This document shows positions 58,196 through 64,000 of a stretch of DNA of 64,000 nt, piece after piece (the first letter of the stretch is position 1; every line of letters begins with the position of its first letter). The notes beneath the pieces are model-generated. The model saw nothing but the letters and a program-made list of their open reading frames with translations. It was not told the origin of the DNA and made no database searches. Made by a program: the position numbers and the translations under genes. Source of the stretch: Porpolomopsis calyptriformis (Eukaryota; Basidiomycota; Agaricomycetes; Agaricales; Hygrophoraceae); assembly GCA_951640195.1 (NCBI GenBank), contig OX621169.1, positions 186,001 through 250,000 of the forward strand, given 5' to 3'.

Positions 58196-61100
58196 TCAAA
58201 ATATGATCATCTCGGAACTCTCCTCGTTGACCTTGACCTCTTCCTCATCGACCTCGACCTCTTCTTCATCAACGTCGAACTTTTCCTCGTCGTCTCCAAG
58301 TTCCCCGCTAACATACTTAACCATCCAAGCCGTATGAGGAGATCCATCCCCTAAGCTCTCAAGAGGCCGCATGGTCTGGCAAGCTGTATCCTCGGGAGTG
58401 GGTGAAGGCATGGTAACCTCGAGGAAAGTTGCGAACGCCTTCACAATATCGGCACTGTTCAAAATACCGTAAACATCGGGGGTGGCGCCACGGACAAATA
58501 CCGTGTATCGGTTACATGAATCCATTGCCGTTCGCGCCTCTTCAATCGCCGCCTTTTTCGATTTGATCATTTTCTTCCCCAGCTTTTTCTTCTGGGTCTT
58601 CTGCCGATCTCGATAAATTTCAAGGTCATTCACAGCAGCAAGCCAATCATTTCTCAGTTGTTGAAATTCGCCATCGCGAGGAGGTGCCGATACTGTCGAT
58701 TGTATTTTAGTGTGGGTTTCTTGGTACGTGGCTGAGTTTCCAAGCTCTAGAAGTAAAGCGAGATACGGAAGAGGTTGATGAAGATCACGGGGAAAGCCAA
58801 TTGGTCGTAGGGCATCCCCTGCTCTTTTATCCCCAACGGTTCGGTATTTGACCTGGCAAACAACGGCAGAAAGAGTTGCGGGATCAAAGATTGTATCATC
58901 CACGACAGAACCTGTATAGGTGGGAATAAAAAGGTCCAGTGATTCTTGGCCAAAGCTACACTGAAGTGCGGCGCCACGAGCATAAAGGTTTGCAAGTAAT
59001 TGCCTAAACACACCAGAATCAGCGACTACGCACATAGTCAAAGATGCAAGAATGTTCTCACGCTTTCGGTTTCCCAGGGAGGGCATCCTTCGTTACAATC
59101 CAATGCGTAAAATTCACGTACGTGTCACGGAAAGCATCTTGGAAGCGTTCACGATTCTGACCACACCATGCTTCGTTCCCAAACAGTTGGTCAAGGAAGT
59201 TCAGAAGAAGAACAGGCTGTAAGAGGTCTAGGCCACAGCCGAAGTCCGTCTTCGGGGCACTGAAGTCGCGAGCGATGGTTAAAAGCGTCCGGGCAGCAAG
59301 CTCACCAAGGAGACCTTTCTCGACAAGTCCGGCGCTACATAGATCCTGGCTAAAAGTGTCCAGGACTTGGGCCCAATGTTGACCATTGCTGTAAAGTATG
59401 TGGAAAGCGCCAAGAACGAGAATGGGCTCAGATGGTGAGTATGTGTAGAATAGTCGAGAATCAGTTGATATGCCGGTGAGAAGCCTCATATGACATGAAA
59501 CACTTCGATCCGCAAGTTCGATGGCTTCCGAATTGGCCATTACAGGATCAATGCAGAGCCGCTGAGAGAGCACAGCTAGCACGTGTTGTTTCTCCCGACC
59601 ATCAAATACGTCCGCATTTGTGAGCTTGAGCATGGCTAATTCAAGCACTGCGGGTTCTTCATGAAGAAATATCGCACGCCATCTAATATATGATGAGCAA
59701 CTATCTCCGTGGAAATGAAAACGGCGTACAAGGGTCGTCCATAATTACAAAGGTGTTTGAGGCTCCGTAATTCACCAGCAGTGACACGTTTCCTCATTCC
59801 ACTTTGGACTATCATGTTCTGGTCAAAGCCGAGAGCGAAATAGGGTGGAAGAAGGTGCATCAATTCCTTTCTGAGTCGGAGAGAGCGTCCTGTTTTCCAA
59901 TGAGGGACTATTGTGCGCGGAAAAACACGGAAGACTCACTGTCTCGGACAAGAGGATTGAAATAGCTGAAACTGGCTTTTGTTGCCATGAAGACATACCA
60001 CATCGCCGTCGACTTTTTTTGATTGGTCAATAAACGCAACAAGACCCAGAAAAGCAAATCCATGCTGTCAGCTTCATCAAAGTACATCACACACGGCACT
60101 CCTTTGAACCCAATTTTGACCAAAAAACTGACCAGGTCTTCGGCAGCCTTCATGGCATGACATTGATAGACGCGGCGGGCGATTTTATCGATTGGAAAGG
60201 ACGTAGTGTTGTCCATCTCCCTCTGAGGGCTGGAAGGCGTCTTGTAGAGCGTGCCGTCTTTCGTTCTGGTCACCTCCTTCATGGCCTTCTCCATGTCCTC
60301 CGCGGTGGAATGAATTACATCTTCTTGTAGCTGTCGACAGGCCGTGAATATCAAGACAAGAGGTAAGCAGTAATGGTTTACATGTTTTGCTCGTGTCACC
60401 ACTTTTGAAAAGAACAATTTCCGGTGCTTCCGCTCTTCATGCCGTTCCATACGGTTATGCCAGTATTCAAGTAGCGCCTCTCTCGTAAGCCCATCCTCGT
60501 ATTTTCTCTTGAGCAACGCTAACATTTGTTCATGGGAGGCAGCGAGAAAACAAGCAACGCCGATGTGTGCGGTGAGGCTTAAATCATTGTTCTTTGGCAA
60601 GTCGCGAAAGTATTCAAATACCCCTTCATCAGACAGTGGGAAACCCGGAGCGTCTGGGGAACGAATACAGATGGGAAGGGTGAACGCAATTTTGCCAACC
60701 TAACAGAGATTCTGTCATATGACATGGTTAGGGCTTGGGGAAGACGCACCTCCGTGAGCATGCGGGATTTTCCCGTCCCTGAACTTTGAACTATAGGAAG
60801 GGCTTTGCCGTAGACACGCATCTTGTCGTTTCGCACCTTTTCGTCGGTGCTGCAGAGAAATTTGAAGAAATTGACCGCACTGTCTCCTAAAAATGGTGTG
60901 TTGTAGGCTCTGTCAAGGCCTGTTGAATTAGATTGGCAAAAGATAAGTCATGGTAGTCGGGTAACTCTTGGTAGTCGGGTAACTCTTACTGGAAATAATA
61001 TCCAAACTGAACGAGTGGTCATGCGAAAGTCTGGTGAACAAGTACAAAGACAGTGTAACATACCGCTGGACTGCCTCCCATTGTGGTGCATTTCGTTTCT

Positions 61101-61517
61101 GGAGAATGCCTATACAAGCGTCATTGATCGTTAGGAGGTGGTAACCAACAAAAAGTCTTGAAACTTACTCAAGTCCCGTATCTTCCTGAATGATTTATCC
61201 TTCCACGCCGCTTCCAGCTGGGGCTTTAACTGCGGATTCTCTTCGAGAATAGCCATCGCATTCGGGATCCTCTCGTACTTCGGATCGAGCTTCCCTTCAG
61301 AGAATGTTACAATCGATATAAGAAGAAACATATGGTCGAAAGGCCGGTTTCCCATCGCCATCAACACATCTTCGTCGCAGTGAATGTCCCAGGCATTGCC
61401 AAGATCGTCGTGTGCGGATTCCGCATGAGTCTCTCGTTCACGTTTAGGAGCAGAAGGCTGGTACACGAAAGGGTCGATCTCAGAAATAGACCTCTTGAGG
61501 TTGCAAGAAGGATTCAT
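58196..61517 (-). CDS. P-loop NTPase with C-terminal nuclease-like domain, eight exons, intact
   Basis: Exons 61517-61169, 61109-61064, 61006-60990, 60919-60750, 60699-59940, 59889-59730, 59682-59062 and 59003-58196 total 2931 bases: 976 residues plus stop. All introns are GT-AG, 47-70 bp, and every phase closes. Walker A is VQSSGTGKSRM (residues about 181-191), followed by VGKIAFTLPICIR. Walker B is PCVMYFDEADSMD (about 397-406). The C-terminal block has EQSLDLFIPT-like GQESLDLFIPTYTG (726-739) and LSAVVCQVKYR (752-762), which fits a restriction-endonuclease fold (acidic residues, then Q-x-K). The end is Glu/Asp-rich repeats. Large mushroom families have this NTPase-nuclease plan, and Crinkler/RHS-type effectors share it. 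No signal peptide is seen. No CpG-type damage, unlike its neighbours. Function inferred: ATP-driven nucleic-acid enzyme, target unknown. Confidence 0.82.
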
Positions 61518-61669
61518 ACTTAGTACAAGCGTTGCGCAGTGCCACCAACAATCAGATCACAATCGTCGCCTTTTTTGACTCCGTCCATCACACACCAATA
61601 CTCTCTCACAACTCTTGGAATACACAACTAAGAGAAAAAACACTTCTCTAGAGTATAATAGAACTAACC
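61518..61669. other. Divergent interval between NTPase gene and LINE
   Basis: 152 bp between two start codons on opposite strands. It must hold the 5' end of the LINE and at least part of the NTPase gene promoter. A short run taagagaaaaaacac and tagagtataataga lies near the LINE start. The LINE boundary is not visible. Confidence 0.4.
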
Positions 61670-63544
61670 ATGGGACCCAACACTCCGGGCCAACGCCCAT
61701 ATACCCCAAGTATCACCACCAGACGCACGACACGGAAAAACCCAACCCCACAAAATCCCAACAGCACAGCACCGCCCGGCACCCCCAGAGCGCACACCTC
61801 CAACAAAAGACCATCGGAGGACGTACTCGACAAGAATGCCTCCCCCCAAAAGAACAGACCGCGAAAGAATATCCGAACGCTCCAATCACCTACGCCCTCC
61901 CCTACCCTGGAAGTAACAACCCAAAATCCATACCGCCACGCGGACGAGGAAGAGGAAGAAGGCATAATTGCCGATGACCTACGCGCCCCCAACAACCAAT
62001 CAACCACCGAACTTCAACAAAACCTCCGCCAAAAAGTCCAAGACATAGCCGAGATACTCAACTACCTACCCACCAACGCGACAATAGACCCCTTCACCCA
62101 AAGCGCATGCCGAGACCTCTTTCTCAGGATCTTAGGAGAAGACCCACCAACGATTACAGAAGACGTAGAAACAGTCCAAGTAATGGTAGCAAAACAAATG
62201 GGGGACTTCGGAAAAATGATCCAAACGATAGAAACCCAAATTGCCGAGATCACCAAACACATGCCTGGAACCACCCCCACCCCCACCAACTCCTCGAGGA
62301 CCCCCTCCCCCAACACAACTCCCCCTACCCCCAATAACCAACAACCCAAACCAGCCTACGGAACCAAACCCCCAGCCAACCCCCTCAATGCCCACCACCC
62401 AACGCGCCTCTTAGTCCAGATCCTCCCAAATGGACTAGAACCAAGTGCACGACCACAAGCGAATGTACTGATTGAAAACATCAACAGAACGCTCAGCGAA
62501 CACGAAAACTCCAAACACCTACGAGTAGTATCAGTCAAGTGGAATGCCAACGGAAACTGCGTACTGTTCACCCGCGCAGACCAAACAGCTGCAGAACTTG
62601 TAAAGTTCAAGAACAGATTTACCCACCACATTGCCGACCCGCAAGACACGATAGTACGAGAGGACAAACGCTGGATAAAAATCCAAGTAAACGGCATTCG
62701 GACAGGCGCCTTCGACACAATGCCTGGTGTCTACGAGCCAGAGACCATCCATAACGAACTCCTCGCCAACAACCCGATATACTCAGAACTCAAGATCACT
62801 GCCCCCCCACGCTGGATGAGGACGAAAGAGGAGCTTGCATCCCAAGCATACTCATCAATCGTCTTTGCTGCAGAAGAATCGGAACAAGCCAACTACTTGC
62901 TAAAAGAAGTACGAACCCTAGCGGCCTTCGGCCGTAATGCCTACCTCCGCCAATACGCTGAACGCCCACCCCTTGTCCAATGCAAGAAATGCTGGAAATT
63001 TGACCACGTCGCAACGTCCTGCGAGTCCCCGACCAACCGCTGCAGACTATGTGGTGAAAACCACACGGAGGAGGATCATCGTGCAACCTGCACACTATGC
63101 CCCCCCCACTCTGACTGCGACATGGGCGATACAACCCCCACCTGCCTACACAAACTACGATGCCTACACTGCAAAAACAACCCAGACCACCACCACCCAG
63201 CCGACTCCCGCCGCTGCCCAGAACGGATCCTACGATACGGCACAGCCCGAGCCAACGAGAGGCACAAACCACACACCAACCCCCCAACAACCGCTACCAA
63301 CCCCCCCACCAGTGATTGGCAAACTATCAACCCTAAACGGAAAGGGAAGCAGCCGGCTCGAAACCCACCAACCACCCAATCCCAACCACAGCCCATAACA
63401 AACCGATTTGAGATGCCCGACATACAACCCAATATAGATGCCATGCTGAGGATAGCCCCCCAGGGAACCACCCGTGAGCAAATAGAAAGGATCCTCCGCC
63501 AAAACCCCAGACCCACGGCCCCCCCACCACACCTAAATGAATAG
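61670..63544 (+). CDS. LINE ORF1 protein (RNA-binding, zinc knuckles)
   Basis: 624 residues, fully open, starting MGPNTPGQRPYTPSITTRRT. The N-terminal third is basic and Pro/Thr-rich. A central folded part (about residues 240-430; ARPQANVLIENINRTLSEHE, RWIKIQVNGIRTGAFDTMPG) probably includes an RRM-like region. Cys/His knuckles follow at about 435-515: CKKCWKFDHVATSC (C-x2-C-x4-H-x4-C), CRLCGENHTEEDHRATC, and CLHCKNNPDHHHPADSRRC. The tail is disordered. Such ORF1 proteins coat the RNA. The stop overlaps the ORF2 start. Confidence 0.88.
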   Translation: MGPNTPGQRPYTPSITTRRTTRKNPTPQNPNSTAPPGTPRAHTSNKRPSEDVLDKNASPQKNRPRKNIRTLQSPTPSPTLEVTTQNPYRHADEEEEEGIIADDLRAPNNQSTTELQQNLRQKVQDIAEILNYLPTNATIDPFTQSACRDLFLRILGEDPPTITEDVETVQVMVAKQMGDFGKMIQTIETQIAEITKHMPGTTPTPTNSSRTPSPNTTPPTPNNQQPKPAYGTKPPANPLNAHHPTRLLVQILPNGLEPSARPQANVLIENINRTLSEHENSKHLRVVSVKWNANGNCVLFTRADQTAAELVKFKNRFTHHIADPQDTIVREDKRWIKIQVNGIRTGAFDTMPGVYEPETIHNELLANNPIYSELKITAPPRWMRTKEELASQAYSSIVFAAEESEQANYLLKEVRTLAAFGRNAYLRQYAERPPLVQCKKCWKFDHVATSCESPTNRCRLCGENHTEEDHRATCTLCPPHSDCDMGDTTPTCLHKLRCLHCKNNPDHHHPADSRRCPERILRYGTARANERHKPHTNPPTTATNPPTSDWQTINPKRKGKQPARNPPTTQSQPQPITNRFEMPDIQPNIDAMLRIAPQGTTREQIERILRQNPRPTAPPPHLNE

Positions 63545-64000
63545 AAACGGTAACGGCACACCTACCACCAACCCTATACGCATCATTCAACTCAATATCA
63601 ATCGACAACCAGAGGCTACTCATGCAATACTAAATGAAAAAGTAAGAGACACGGACCTAATCCTACTACAAGAACCCCGGTGGGCACGAATAGGGACCGG
63701 ACCAACAGGCGACCCCATCATTGGCCCGATAGGCCACCCAGCCTGGTCACCCATCCTACCGCTACCCACCATAAATGAGGGTACGACCCCCAGGGTCATG
63801 GCCTACTACCGCAAGCGCCCCGACTTCAACGTCACCCTGAGATCAGACCTAATGCAAGACCTCGACGCCCAAATCCTCGACATAACGCAACCAAACCACC
63901 CCACTGTAACCATCATAAATATATACAACGACCCACGAAAGCGTGCAGAGTCCAGCGCCAATCAAGTACAACGACTGAACCTCCCGCAAAATACCCCGAC
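63537..64000 (+). CDS. LINE ORF2 protein, endonuclease start, cut by window end
   Basis: ATG at 63537 overlaps ORF1's last eight bases (ATGAATAG), in another frame. The 154 codons seen begin MNRNGNGTPTTNPIRIIQLN. The motifs QLNINRQ and LILLQEPRW hold the conserved Asn and Glu of the endonuclease-exonuclease-phosphatase fold. IINIYNDPRK corresponds to the Y/N strand. RT should follow outside the window. The overlap suggests ORF2 is translated by stop-restart after ORF1. Confidence 0.88.
   Translation, partial: MNRNGNGTPTTNPIRIIQLNINRQPEATHAILNEKVRDTDLILLQEPRWARIGTGPTGDPIIGPIGHPAWSPILPLPTINEGTTPRVMAYYRKRPDFNVTLRSDLMQDLDAQILDITQPNHPTVTIINIYNDPRKRAESSANQVQRLNLPQNTP

Larger units (their letters stand above)
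61620..64000 (+). mobile_element. LINE (non-LTR retrotransposon), 5' half
   Basis: Two overlapping open frames: ORF1 with three zinc knuckles, then ORF2 starting with an apurinic-type endonuclease. It continues past the window end. There are no stops or decayed codons, and base composition is C-rich, unlike the decayed LTR elements, so it is a recent insertion. The exact 5' end is uncertain. Confidence 0.88.

Noticed and set aside
62062..63623. Several minus-strand Gly/Val/Trp-rich ORFs under the LINE
   Set aside because: The C- and A-rich composition of ORF1 leaves the opposite strand with few stops; no splice or motif support.
1..64000. CRISPR arrays, operons, bacterial-type terminators, rRNA
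   Set aside because: No spaced direct repeats of the right form and no prokaryotic gene layout; introns, chromoviruses and hAT show a fungal nuclear genome.

Overview
The window is a transposon-packed stretch of a basidiomycete genome, most likely an Agaricomycete. Evidence for this: chromodomain Gypsy (chromovirus) families, genes with many 47-70 bp GT-AG introns, fragments resembling the lineage-restricted families DUF6698 and DUF6532, and a P-loop NTPase-nuclease gene of a type common in mushrooms. I found no rRNA, tRNA, CRISPR or prokaryotic features. Species cannot be named from the sequence.

Layout. 1-4467: 3' two thirds of a family A chromovirus (+). 4529-4739: 211-bp solo LTR. 5867-9259: complete hAT DNA transposon (transposase on -) with terminal inverted repeats and an 8-bp target duplication. 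About 9.97-11.04 kb and 17.65-17.76 kb: a DUF6698-like host gene split by a complete chromovirus (family I, 11039-17647, +). 18.6-20.45 kb: gag-protease piece of another Gypsy (J). 20456-26280: scrambled Gypsy relic (D, -) bounded by 195-bp LTRs and carrying two inserted solo LTRs. 26.28-27.38 kb: DUF6532-like pseudogene. 27680-35084: complete chromovirus (F, -) sitting inside a solo LTR. 35893-43350: complete family A element (copy B, -). 43391-48773: complete Copia (-). 49267-50750: 3' end of a D-family element. 50751-53.2 kb: 3' end of an S-family element whose last ORF is gag-like with membrane segments. 53.2-57.0 kb: truncated Gypsy G (-). 58196-61517: intact 976-codon NTPase-nuclease gene (-) in eight exons. 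61.6-64.0 kb: young LINE (+) running off the end.

The retroelements are nested by repeated insertion, and most boundaries can be read to the base from matching target duplications. Nearly all are dead, and they die the same way: LTR pairs differ by transitions, stop codons are mostly TGA where relatives have arginine (CGA), and catalytic aspartates in reverse transcriptase and integrase become asparagine where the codon carries a CpG. That is the mark of CpG methylation and deamination (or a RIP-like process). The NTPase-nuclease gene and the LINE do not show it.

The most notable signals are: (1) five Gypsy families whose primer-binding site is the complement of an 11-12 nt segment of their own LTR about 30-40 nt after a TATA-like box, i.e. 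Tf1-type self-priming; (2) a conserved accessory ORF after pol in family A/B; (3) a conserved unknown ORF (X) attached to the 195-bp LTR family; (4) a gag-like ORF ending in hydrophobic segments in the S family; (5) gag/pol start-stop overlap (ATGA) in families F and I; (6) a Copia primer site matching the anticodon arm of initiator tRNA-Met with the gag AUG inside it; (7) the intact NTPase-nuclease gene with a 17-nt micro-exon.
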